The translations under genes were made by a program, and so were the position numbers. From an uncultured Algibacter sp. (GTDB lineage Bacteria > Bacteroidota > Bacteroidia > Flavobacteriales > Flavobacteriaceae), in assembly GCF_947487575.1 (NCBI RefSeq), contig NZ_CANKXG010000005.1, positions 186,001 to 250,000 on the forward strand: a stretch of 64,000 nt of DNA, written 5' to 3'. Below the pieces are notes generated by a model. It had not been told where the DNA came from. It was given only the letters and a program-made list of their open reading frames with translations, and searched no databases. Of this stretch, positions 50,621 through 58,007 are shown one piece after another (position 1 is the first letter of the stretch; every line of letters begins with the position of its first letter).

Positions 50621-51778
50621 ATGAGTTTTAATATAAATTTAAATTCATCAATTGTTTCAGTAGAATGGCTTCATGAAAATAGGAACGCCGATAATCTTAT
50701 TGTATTAGATGGAACTATAAATAAGGTTTTTGATATTACTTTGGAGCAAATTCCAAATGCTAGACTTTTTGATATTAAAAAGAAGTTTAGTGATGTGTCT
50801 AATCCGTTTCCTAGTGCATTTCCTTCTGCTGAACAGTTTCAGAGAGAAGCTAGAAATTTAGGTATAAACCAAGATAGTATACTTGTGGTTTATGATGATA
50901 AAGGAATTTATTCTAGTGCTCGTGTTTGGTGGTTGTTTAAAGCTTTTGGTTTTGATAATGTTGCGGTTTTAAATGGCGGATTTCCTGCTTGGAAAAAGGT
51001 TGGTTTTGACACTGAACTTATGCAAAATTATGATGGCGAAAAAGGTGATTTTGTGGCGAATTTACAATCTGGTTACATGCAGTTTTTTCAGGATACACAC
51101 TATGCATCACAACATAAAACGCACAAAATAATTGATGCCCGTTCTACTGGTAGGTTTAATTGTGAAGTGCCAGAACCTAGAGCAGGTTTGCGTATGGGGA
51201 CGATTCCTAATTCGGTTAACTTACCGTTTACAGATTTATTGGATGATGGTGTTTTGAAATCTAAAAAAGACCTAGCTAAAGCCTTTTATATGGTTGCTGA
51301 GCAGGATGAACCTATTATTTTTTCTTGTGGATCTGGACTTACAGCTTGTGTATTGGCTCTAGGTGCTGAAATTTCTGGATATAAAAACATTTCAGTTTAT
51401 GATGGTTCTTGGACTGAGTATGGTGCTTTAACAACTGGTGATATGGAAAACCCAAAAACATGGACCAAAGATGAATTGTTAGCGTACATTTTATTATATG
51501 TTTCAAATTCTGATTTATATGAATCTAGAAGAGAACAAAAGTATATTTTGAGTAGAGTTGATAAGCATGTTTACAAGCGTGTAAGTGGGCAATTTGAAAT
51601 AGATAATGACTATCAAGCGCTGCACAATATTATTGAGGGTGTAAAAGCACATGATTATTTCCGTAATGATTTAGTAGATTTATTTGCTGATATTAAATTG
51701 ATGGCTTTTGCTGATGGTGAGTATAATTCTATGGAGCAAATGATATATACGCACTTAAAAAAAATTCTTAAGGACTGA
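50621..51778 (+). CDS. Two-domain rhodanese sulfurtransferase with C-terminal TerB-like extension
   Basis: 385 residues. Residues 1-285 form two rhodanese domains; the first is inactive and the second has the active-site cysteine in FSCGSGLTACVLAL near residue 238, the CGSG(V/L)TA loop typical of 3-mercaptopyruvate sulfurtransferases (SseA). An extra C-terminal domain of about 100 helical residues follows, with the FADIKLMAFADGEYNSMEQ stretch reminiscent of TerB, an acidic metal-binding-like helical domain. Sulfur would move from mercaptopyruvate or thiosulfate to cyanide or thiols. The role of the extension is unknown. Confidence 0.88.
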   Translation: MSFNINLNSSIVSVEWLHENRNADNLIVLDGTINKVFDITLEQIPNARLFDIKKKFSDVSNPFPSAFPSAEQFQREARNLGINQDSILVVYDDKGIYSSARVWWLFKAFGFDNVAVLNGGFPAWKKVGFDTELMQNYDGEKGDFVANLQSGYMQFFQDTHYASQHKTHKIIDARSTGRFNCEVPEPRAGLRMGTIPNSVNLPFTDLLDDGVLKSKKDLAKAFYMVAEQDEPIIFSCGSGLTACVLALGAEISGYKNISVYDGSWTEYGALTTGDMENPKTWTKDELLAYILLYVSNSDLYESRREQKYILSRVDKHVYKRVSGQFEIDNDYQALHNIIEGVKAHDYFRNDLVDLFADIKLMAFADGEYNSMEQMIYTHLKKILKD

Positions 51779-51907
51779 TATGTTTAATGCTTTTGGAGGT
51801 AGTTTGTGGAAAAAAATTAGCTGCATCTTCTAAACATAATTTTTATGCTTAAAATAAGAATACGAATAAGAATGTGTATTTTATTTTGAGGAGTTTGACG
51901 TAAAATA

Positions 51908-51937
51908 TCAGGGATTAAATTTGAAATTAACCCCTGA
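51908..51937 (-). terminator. Probable terminator of the DUF4139 gene
   Basis: An 11-bp stem with one mismatch (TCAGGGATTAA with TTAACCCCTGA), followed on the minus strand by a T-containing tract, 16 bp after the gene's stop. Confidence 0.55.
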
Positions 51938-51952
51938 CAAAATAAGTTGTTT

Positions 51953-54043
51953 TTACAAATTAACTTTTCTATACCTTGGATATTTAAGAGTATAAGAAAA
52001 CTGATATTTATTAGATTGATTAGGTGAAATAGAAGTTTTCCATGTCATAATACCTTTTTTAGAATCGTAATCTGAAGTTCCAGTTTCAATATCATCCACT
52101 TTTATATCTCTATTTTGACTTACAGGAATTCTGTCAACAATAACTATATCTATGGCTGTAGGCTTATTGTTTTTTAATTCTATTTCGTAAGCTTTCTCTA
52201 AAACTCTATTATTTCCAATAAATGTGTTTTTCTTAAAACTGTTTATCGGGTTTCTTTTAATAGCAACATTTGGGTCTACACCTAATGAAACTGTTAAGCT
52301 ATCCGTTGTAGCGTATGGGTTTATATTAGTGATTCCAGAATAACTGTCTTCAAAATACACATTAACTTCTCCTGGTAATAAATTGTACTGTTGCCAATCT
52401 CCAATTTTTGCAGTTAAAAACACGTTTTCATTAATAACAGGTGCTGAAAAATATGAGAATTTTGCAGGAACGGAATATTTGTCAATTTCAATAACGGTAA
52501 TGTTTCCATCAGATGCTACGGTAGATAGTTTTTGAATTTCAAAATTAGTATTTGTGATGCCTTCAGTAATTATATCTCCTGAAGATGTGTAATTTCCTTT
52601 TTTGGTTGTTATTACTATAACTCCGTTTGATGCTCTACTTCCATAGATATTTCTTGCAGAAGCGCCTTTTAATATATCTGCACTAGCTATCATATCTGGG
52701 TTAATTCTTTTAAAATCATTAGCGTTACTTGTCACTCCATCTATAACGTATAAAGGAGTTCCTTTCGTTTTAAATGAGCCGATTCCTCTTATTTTTATGT
52801 TTGATGTACTAGAAACACCTGAAACGCTTGCAACGCTCCCTGAAAGTACTGAATTAGAGTTAGTTCCATATCCAACCACTACAACTTCATCTAAAGCACT
52901 AACATCTTCTTGTAAACTCAAATTAATTACACTAGAATGAATCGGAATAACTTCACTATTAAACCCCACATAAGATACTTCAAGCTCTTTGCCACCATCA
53001 GCTTTTAAACTAAAGTTGCCATCAAAATCAGTAGTAGTTCCATTAGTTGTTCCTTTTACTAAAACTGTGGCTCCAGGTAATGGTGTTCCAGAAGCATCTG
53101 TAACAATACCACTAATCTGTTTTATAAAAGGGTTGAACTTAAGATTGTAGTTTTTAGTGGCGTTTTCACTTTTATAATTGCTATATCTGCTTATAAAATT
53201 CAAATATTTTGGGCTTACATCGGGTTTAATATTGTTTATGTTTGGGTCGTTTGTAGATAGCGTTAATTTTACATCATTCCAGCTAATTCCTGTGTTTTGA
53301 TAAACATGCGCTTTGTAATGTAAATCCAGAGGTTTGCTAATATCTTTCGCTTTTAAATCGTAAATAGGGAACCAACCTGCGTTTTTAACGTTATATTTTA
53401 AAATAAGCTTGAGTTGTTTGCTAGAAGCGGTGTTAAGCTTTACTTTTATTTCACCTGTTTGAATTTTATCATCTACATTTAATTCGGTAAGTTGCTTTTT
53501 AATATCATCAATTTGTTCGTTGTAGGCTCGTTTCTTTTTTAATGATGTATGAATCAGTTTATTTACTTCTGTTATACGTATTCTGTAATACTCAGCAAAT
53601 TGTTTTAATTTTTCAAGACTTACAACTTGATTTTCATTTCCTAGTTTTCTATTTTCTTTTATAATATTCAGTTCTTCCTCATAACCAGACATTACATCTT
53701 CTTCTAATCTAATAGCGTCATTTAGTTTTTCAATATCATTTTGAAGTTTTTCAATAGTTTCTGATTTATCCAATTTTGACAAATGATTTATAGCATAATT
53801 AATTGATAGAATTGAAGCATCATCCAACCCAGAAATTTGAATACTATTTTCCTGAATATGTGGCGATAATTTAATAAACGAAAACTCCGTTGTTCCAACA
53901 GGTAAATTAATTGTGGCTAAGCGTGTTACTTGCGCACCATCTACAAAAACGGTTACTGCTTTTACCGATGATGTTGTTGGATTAGTATTATTAGCAAATA
54001 AAATTGAAGTACATAATAGAAATAAGATGCAAAGCTGTTTCAT
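51953..54043 (-). CDS. DUF4139 (MuiA-like) protein with an inserted SusC-like plug segment
   Basis: 696 residues, signal peptide to about residue 18. Residues 27-125 are the DUF4140 N-terminal domain (VTVFVDGAQVTRLATINLP), then a long coiled coil (about 95-200), then the start of DUF4139 (KYNVKNAGWFPIYDLKA). At about residue 310 a foreign block begins: a carboxypeptidase-regulatory-like repeat (GIVTDASGTPLPGATVLVKG), a TonB-box-like ALDEVVVVGYG and a plug domain (IRGIGSF to GVIVITTKKG, about 405-480). DUF4139 then resumes to the end. There is no barrel. It may be a periplasmic or surface adaptor that uses the plug as a binding module. Known function: none. Confidence 0.87.
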   Translation of the reverse strand: MKQLCILFLLCTSILFANNTNPTTSSVKAVTVFVDGAQVTRLATINLPVGTTEFSFIKLSPHIQENSIQISGLDDASILSINYAINHLSKLDKSETIEKLQNDIEKLNDAIRLEEDVMSGYEEELNIIKENRKLGNENQVVSLEKLKQFAEYYRIRITEVNKLIHTSLKKKRAYNEQIDDIKKQLTELNVDDKIQTGEIKVKLNTASSKQLKLILKYNVKNAGWFPIYDLKAKDISKPLDLHYKAHVYQNTGISWNDVKLTLSTNDPNINNIKPDVSPKYLNFISRYSNYKSENATKNYNLKFNPFIKQISGIVTDASGTPLPGATVLVKGTTNGTTTDFDGNFSLKADGGKELEVSYVGFNSEVIPIHSSVINLSLQEDVSALDEVVVVGYGTNSNSVLSGSVASVSGVSSTSNIKIRGIGSFKTKGTPLYVIDGVTSNANDFKRINPDMIASADILKGASARNIYGSRASNGVIVITTKKGNYTSSGDIITEGITNTNFEIQKLSTVASDGNITVIEIDKYSVPAKFSYFSAPVINENVFLTAKIGDWQQYNLLPGEVNVYFEDSYSGITNINPYATTDSLTVSLGVDPNVAIKRNPINSFKKNTFIGNNRVLEKAYEIELKNNKPTAIDIVIVDRIPVSQNRDIKVDDIETGTSDYDSKKGIMTWKTSISPNQSNKYQFSYTLKYPRYRKVNL

Positions 54044-54157
54044 GATTAGTTATTTTAAGTTTCCAATAAAACTATAACCAAAGCATGCACAAAAAAATAA
54101 GGAATGAGTAATTGGTAACTATAAATGAGTTAACAGGTGATTTGAGTGAGTTTGAAA

Positions 54158-54577
54158 TTATCCCAAAAACTTACTCTGTAGTTCTGGTGTAGGAATCATA
54201 CAAGTCTCTTTTTTACCATACCATTTGTATCTGTTTTTGGCAATAAAATCGTAAACCCAATTGCTTATAAAACTAGGTATAATAAGAAAAATAGATAACA
54301 AATTAGTAGGAACTCTCAATTGTGACGCTACTTTTAAAGCGGCTCTACTTTTGTAGTTAATTTTATCTTCCTCTGGATTGTAAAGAATAATAGAGTCTAC
54401 CGTATTGGTGTTTATATTAAATTTCTCAATAATGTGTTTACCAGCTTCACTTTGTAAGGGCGCAAACATAAACTGGTTTTTTTGGTCTCGCTTTATAACA
54501 TACAAAACAGAGCTGTTGCAAAGGTTGCAAACACCATCAAAGAGGATTAATTTTTTATGTTTTGGGATATTTATCAT
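54158..54577 (-). CDS. DCC-family thiol-disulfide oxidoreductase-like protein (DUF393)
   Basis: 139 residues with the DxxCxxC signature FDGVCNLCNSSVLYV near residue 15 that names the family. The rest is a thioredoxin-like small fold with a C-terminal hydrophobic stretch. The two cysteines suggest a redox role, but substrates are unknown. The gene overlaps the MutS2-like stop by 4 bp and is co-transcribed with it, downstream. A redox link with a DNA-processing ATPase is not obvious. Confidence 0.88.
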   Translation of the reverse strand: MINIPKHKKLILFDGVCNLCNSSVLYVIKRDQKNQFMFAPLQSEAGKHIIEKFNINTNTVDSIILYNPEEDKINYKSRAALKVASQLRVPTNLLSIFLIIPSFISNWVYDFIAKNRYKWYGKKETCMIPTPELQSKFLG

Positions 54578-56739
54578 TTTTTTGCTTCCACTAATTCCAA
54601 TTGATCTAAACTCACATTGGTTGTAAAAACACCATAATTTACAACAGCTTTGTTTTTTTCAATTTTATCAATAGTCCCAATTGCCCGTCCATCTTCCATT
54701 CTTACGCGATCTCCAATTCGTATTATTGCTTTTGGTTTAGGCGATTCAATAGCTTTTTGTTTTGCTATTTTTTTCTTTTTTCGGATTACGTTTACTTTCT
54801 TTTCGGCCTCTTGTTTTACTTGGTTTTCTTTATGTTTTATTGCTTTCTTTTGCTTAGCCGTTACCTTTTTACGTTTAGAGTTTTCAATCTGAACCACTTT
54901 AAACAATTCCGCCATCAATTCGCGTTTCTGCTTATTTTCAAAGTATTTTTCGGCTATGTCATTTACTTTTTGTCCTAAGTAAATTAAACGCTGGTTACTA
55001 TCGTATAATTCTTGATAGCTTTCTAACTTCTTTTGAATTTTAGCATTAATTTCTTCAAGCTTATCTGCTTCTTCTAGTTTTTTCTTTTCGTTTTGTTTTA
55101 AAGACTGTCCTGTTTTTTCTAACCGAGAACGTTCTTTTTGTAGCTTAGCTATCGTGGCATCAAAACGTACTTTGCTACGCTCAATCTTCTTTTTTGCACG
55201 ATTTATCAAACTGTATGGAATACCATTCTTTTGAGCAACCTCAAACGTGAAACTACTTCCGGCTTGACCGATAACGAGTTTGAATAAGGGTTCTAAGCTA
55301 CGTTCGTCAAACAACATGTTAGCATTTAGCATAAAAGGCAACTCGTTGGCTAGTATTTTTAAGTTTGAATAATGGGTTGTAATTATGCCATAAGCTTCTC
55401 TGTGATAAAATTCTTCAAGAAAAGTTTCAGCCAAAGCACCACCAAGTTCGGGGTCGCTTCCAGTACCAAATTCATCAATTAAAAAAAGTGTGTTTTTGTT
55501 ACACTTCTTCAAAAAATAATTCATCTGTTTTAAACGATAGCTATACGTGCTTAAATGATTTTCAATGGATTGATTGTCGCCAATATCACTTAACACACGA
55601 TCAAATAAACAAACTTTACTACGTTCGTGTACCGGAATTAGCATGCCGCTTTGAAGCATAACTTGTAATAGCCCCACGGTTTTTAATGTGATACTTTTTC
55701 CTCCTGCATTAGGCCCAGAAATAACAATAATCCTACTGTCTTTTTTTAATTCTATAGTCTGCGGGAATGTTTTTTCTTTTTTCTCTAAATTATTTAAATA
55801 GAGTAGTGGGTGGTAAGCGTCGCGTAAATACATACTCTTGTCTTCCGAAAATTTTGGAAGAATGCCATTCATAGATTTTGCATATTTCGCTTTCGCGGAA
55901 ATAACATCAATATCAATTAAGAAGTTTTGATAATCTTTTAATAATGGTAAAAATGGGCGTAAAAAATTAGTAAGTTCTTTTAAAATCCGAATCACTTCTT
56001 CCTGTTCTTCGTATTCTAAATTATTAAGTTCTCTACTATATTGTAAAGTAGTTTCGGGTTCAATATAAACAATACTTCCAGTTTTACTACCGCCCATGAT
56101 AGACCCTTTAACTTTACGCCTGTACATGGCTTTTACAGCTAATACGCGTTTGTTGTCTACTACAGATTCTCGAATATCATCTAAATATTCAAGATTGTGA
56201 TAGGTGTTTAAGGCAGAACTAAAACTCGAATTTATTTTTCCTCTTATCTTGTTTATAGATTGGCGTAAATCAAATAATAAATTTGAAGCATTATCTTTTA
56301 TGTCTCCAAATCTATCAACAATACCATCCACTTTTTCAATAATAATTTTAGTGACTTCAATATGCGATGCAAAATGGCTCAAATTAGGGTAATACTCCTC
56401 AAATTTATTTAAAAAAGTTACAATAGCATTTACAGCTATAGATATGGCTACTATTTTCTTTAAGCCATGCACTTCTAAATATGTATTTTCAATATTGAGC
56501 AGCTTTATTTCTTTAGTAATCGTATCGAAACCATGATTTGGTATACGGTTATCATTATAAAATGACGATACATACTCATTTGTTAAGTTAAGTGCAATTT
56601 GTAATTCTTCGTGAGTTTTATACGGTGCAATTAGTAATGCTTTTTCATGACCAAGAGGCGTCACACAGAGTTCACTAATGTGTTGCAAAACCGTTTGAAA
56701 CTCTAAATCTTGTAATGTTTTTTCGTGAATATGAATCAT
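54574..56739 (-). CDS. MutS2-like ATPase without Smr domain
   Basis: 721 residues. The core is that of MutS2: helical lever domain, ATPase with Walker A GPNAGGKSITLKT near residue 345, LIDEFGTGSDPELGGALAE Walker B, and a long Lys/Glu-rich coiled coil (about 515-640), followed by a small beta-barrel-like domain (IRIGDRVRMEDGRAIGTID). MutS2 proteins usually end in an Smr nuclease domain; here the chain stops without one, so it lacks that nuclease. In other bacteria MutS2 resolves collided ribosomes or branched DNA. I use the neutral name because function in this phylum is not settled. Confidence 0.92.
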   Translation of the reverse strand: MIHIHEKTLQDLEFQTVLQHISELCVTPLGHEKALLIAPYKTHEELQIALNLTNEYVSSFYNDNRIPNHGFDTITKEIKLLNIENTYLEVHGLKKIVAISIAVNAIVTFLNKFEEYYPNLSHFASHIEVTKIIIEKVDGIVDRFGDIKDNASNLLFDLRQSINKIRGKINSSFSSALNTYHNLEYLDDIRESVVDNKRVLAVKAMYRRKVKGSIMGGSKTGSIVYIEPETTLQYSRELNNLEYEEQEEVIRILKELTNFLRPFLPLLKDYQNFLIDIDVISAKAKYAKSMNGILPKFSEDKSMYLRDAYHPLLYLNNLEKKEKTFPQTIELKKDSRIIVISGPNAGGKSITLKTVGLLQVMLQSGMLIPVHERSKVCLFDRVLSDIGDNQSIENHLSTYSYRLKQMNYFLKKCNKNTLFLIDEFGTGSDPELGGALAETFLEEFYHREAYGIITTHYSNLKILANELPFMLNANMLFDERSLEPLFKLVIGQAGSSFTFEVAQKNGIPYSLINRAKKKIERSKVRFDATIAKLQKERSRLEKTGQSLKQNEKKKLEEADKLEEINAKIQKKLESYQELYDSNQRLIYLGQKVNDIAEKYFENKQKRELMAELFKVVQIENSKRKKVTAKQKKAIKHKENQVKQEAEKKVNVIRKKKKIAKQKAIESPKPKAIIRIGDRVRMEDGRAIGTIDKIEKNKAVVNYGVFTTNVSLDQLELVEAKK

Positions 56740-56773
56740 GCTTAAGTACGTACGCTATAAATAAAACGAAGTA

Positions 56774-56781
56774 CAAAGTTA
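56774..56781 (-). promoter_or_regulatory. Bacteroidota -7 box (TAACTTTG) for the MutS2-like gene
   Basis: A perfect TAnnTTTG on the minus strand, 35 bp upstream of the start at 56739. Confidence 0.5.
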
Positions 56782-56941
56782 AACAATCTAACGATGTTTT
56801 TTGATAAAGAAGTTGTAAGTGTTAAAATGTTAATTAACAGTATTTTACTAGTATTTAACAAAAAACTAACATATGTGAATGTGTTTTCTTTCTAACTTGA
56901 AAAACAAATCGACAAACATCAATCAAACTCAATCAGTAATT

Positions 56942-56975
56942 AAAGCTTAACTATATTTTAGTTAAGCTTTTTTTT
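56942..56975. terminator. Hairpin terminator between miaE and the MutS2-like gene
   Basis: A perfect 12-bp stem, AAAGCTTAACTA with TAGTTAAGCTTT, around 5 bases. On the plus strand it runs into eight T residues, a strong signal. On the minus strand, where miaE ends next to it, only short T runs follow. It presumably ends miaE, but its polarity is better for plus-strand RNA. Confidence 0.65.
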
Positions 56976-57555
56976 AACCATGAATGGTTTCAGACTTTCC
57001 GTAATTCTGAATGACTTCTGCTTCAAAGACAATAAGTTCTTGCCAGCGTTTGTCTACATCTATACCTTTCCCGTATTGGCGGGCAAACCCAATAAATGTG
57101 GTATAATGTCCAGCTTCACTAATCATTAACTCGTGGTAAAATTTTGAAAGTTCTGGGTCTTTTATTTTTTTTGATAATAATTTAAAACGTTCGCAACTTC
57201 TAGCTTCAATCATAGCTGAAAACAACAACCTATCTACCATGCTTTGTTGTCTGCTACCGCCTTTATTCATAAACTTATAAAGCTCGTTTACGTAGCTATC
57301 TTTGCGTTCTCTACCTAGTTTGTAACCACGTTCTTTAATGATATTGTGTACCATTTGGAAGTGTTCTAATTCTTCTTTGGCTAATTCTAGTAAATCTGTA
57401 ACTAGTTCTTCATGCTCAGAATTATGCGTAATTATAGTAATGGCATTGGTGGCTGCTTTTTGCTCACACCATGCGTGGTCTGTTAATATTTCTTCAATAT
57501 TTGACTCTACAATATTTACCCAACGTGGGTCTGTTGCTAATTTTAAACCAAGCAT
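56974..57555 (-). CDS. miaE: tRNA-(ms2io6A)-hydroxylase MiaE
   Basis: 193 residues, a ferritin-like four-helix bundle. The di-iron ligands are visible in EILTDHAWCEQKAA, AKEELEHFQMVHN, SAMIEARSCERF and MISEAGHYTTF. MiaE hydroxylates the isopentenyl group of 2-methylthio-N6-isopentenyladenosine at position 37 of tRNAs. The size and the E...ExxH pairs match the family. It is a single gene; a strong hairpin follows and a repeat-rich region lies upstream. Confidence 0.92.
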   Translation of the reverse strand: MLGLKLATDPRWVNIVESNIEEILTDHAWCEQKAATNAITIITHNSEHEELVTDLLELAKEELEHFQMVHNIIKERGYKLGRERKDSYVNELYKFMNKGGSRQQSMVDRLLFSAMIEARSCERFKLLSKKIKDPELSKFYHELMISEAGHYTTFIGFARQYGKGIDVDKRWQELIVFEAEVIQNYGKSETIHG

Positions 57556-57610
57556 ATTTTTTTGTTTTTTGTAAAAATAAGTATAAACATTAAAATATGG
57601 GATTAAATTA

Positions 57611-57720
57611 TTTGGGCATTACCACAAGGGGCGGGCTTTCGGTAGTCGCTTTTTTGTGTTGCATAGGTGCAACAACACAAAAAGAGCTTCAACAATACCT
57701 CAATCCCTAATGCGGGTAAC
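57611..57720 (-). repeat. Dispersed structured element, copy 3 (minus strand)
   Basis: Read on the minus strand: ACCCGCATTAGGGATTGAGG, a long variable hairpin (TTTTTGTGTTGTTGC with GCAACACAAAAAA), then CGAAAGCCCGCCCC, GTGGTAATGCCCAAA. Block order and both ends match the other two full copies, while the variable hairpin differs in length and sequence, which points to selection on shape. Confidence 0.68.
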
Positions 57721-57748
57721 GTGTATCAATAAAATTTCTAAATTCAAA

Positions 57749-57955
57749 AGGTGTTTTTTGATTTCAATAATAAAAAACCCACCCCTTAATCCCCTCCCAA
57801 GAGGGAGACTGAGTGAATTATTTTATAAAGAAATTTATAATGATGAAAAATACGAAAGACTAAAAAAGGTAGATTTAATTCTCGTAATACTTATTCTAAT
57901 AAACGATAAACATAAAAACACCTAAAAACCTTCCCCTCTTGGGAGGTGGGTTTTA
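57749..57955. repeat. MITE-like nested inverted repeat
   Basis: Outer arms AGGTGTTTTT (57749-57758) and AAAAACACCT (57914-57923) pair. AACCCACC plus CCTCCCAAGAGGG (57776-57805) pairs with CCCCTCTTGGGAGGTGGGTTTT (split here across 57933-57954). The inside is AT-rich without an ORF. The size of about 200 bp and terminal inverted arms resemble a miniature transposable element. No second copy is seen in the window. Confidence 0.5.
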
Positions 57956-58007
57956 TAACGTAAATATTTAATTTAGAGTAATTTTTATTTAAGCAAGAAT
58001 AAAAAAA

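Larger units (their letters stand above)
57556..58007. other. Repeat-rich intergenic region
   Basis: This 452-bp gap holds a minus-oriented copy of the dispersed structured element and a nested inverted-repeat unit. A short frame across both is not credible as a gene because it runs through the repeats. Confidence 0.7.

Noticed and set aside
54650-54978. Two hydrophobic plus-strand frames
   Set aside because: They are antisense to the Lys/Glu-rich coiled coil of the MutS2-like gene; the complement of Lys/Glu codons reads as Phe/Leu/Ser, giving a false membrane-protein look.
56793-56894. Possible 33-residue plus-strand ORF upstream of the MutS2-like gene
   Set aside because: No start context, no recognisable composition; the plus-strand terminator is better explained by a possible small RNA.
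57656-57925. Plus-strand frame of 89 residues
   Set aside because: It runs through the structured element and the MITE-like repeat, has no recognisable start context or protein pattern, and is best explained by chance.
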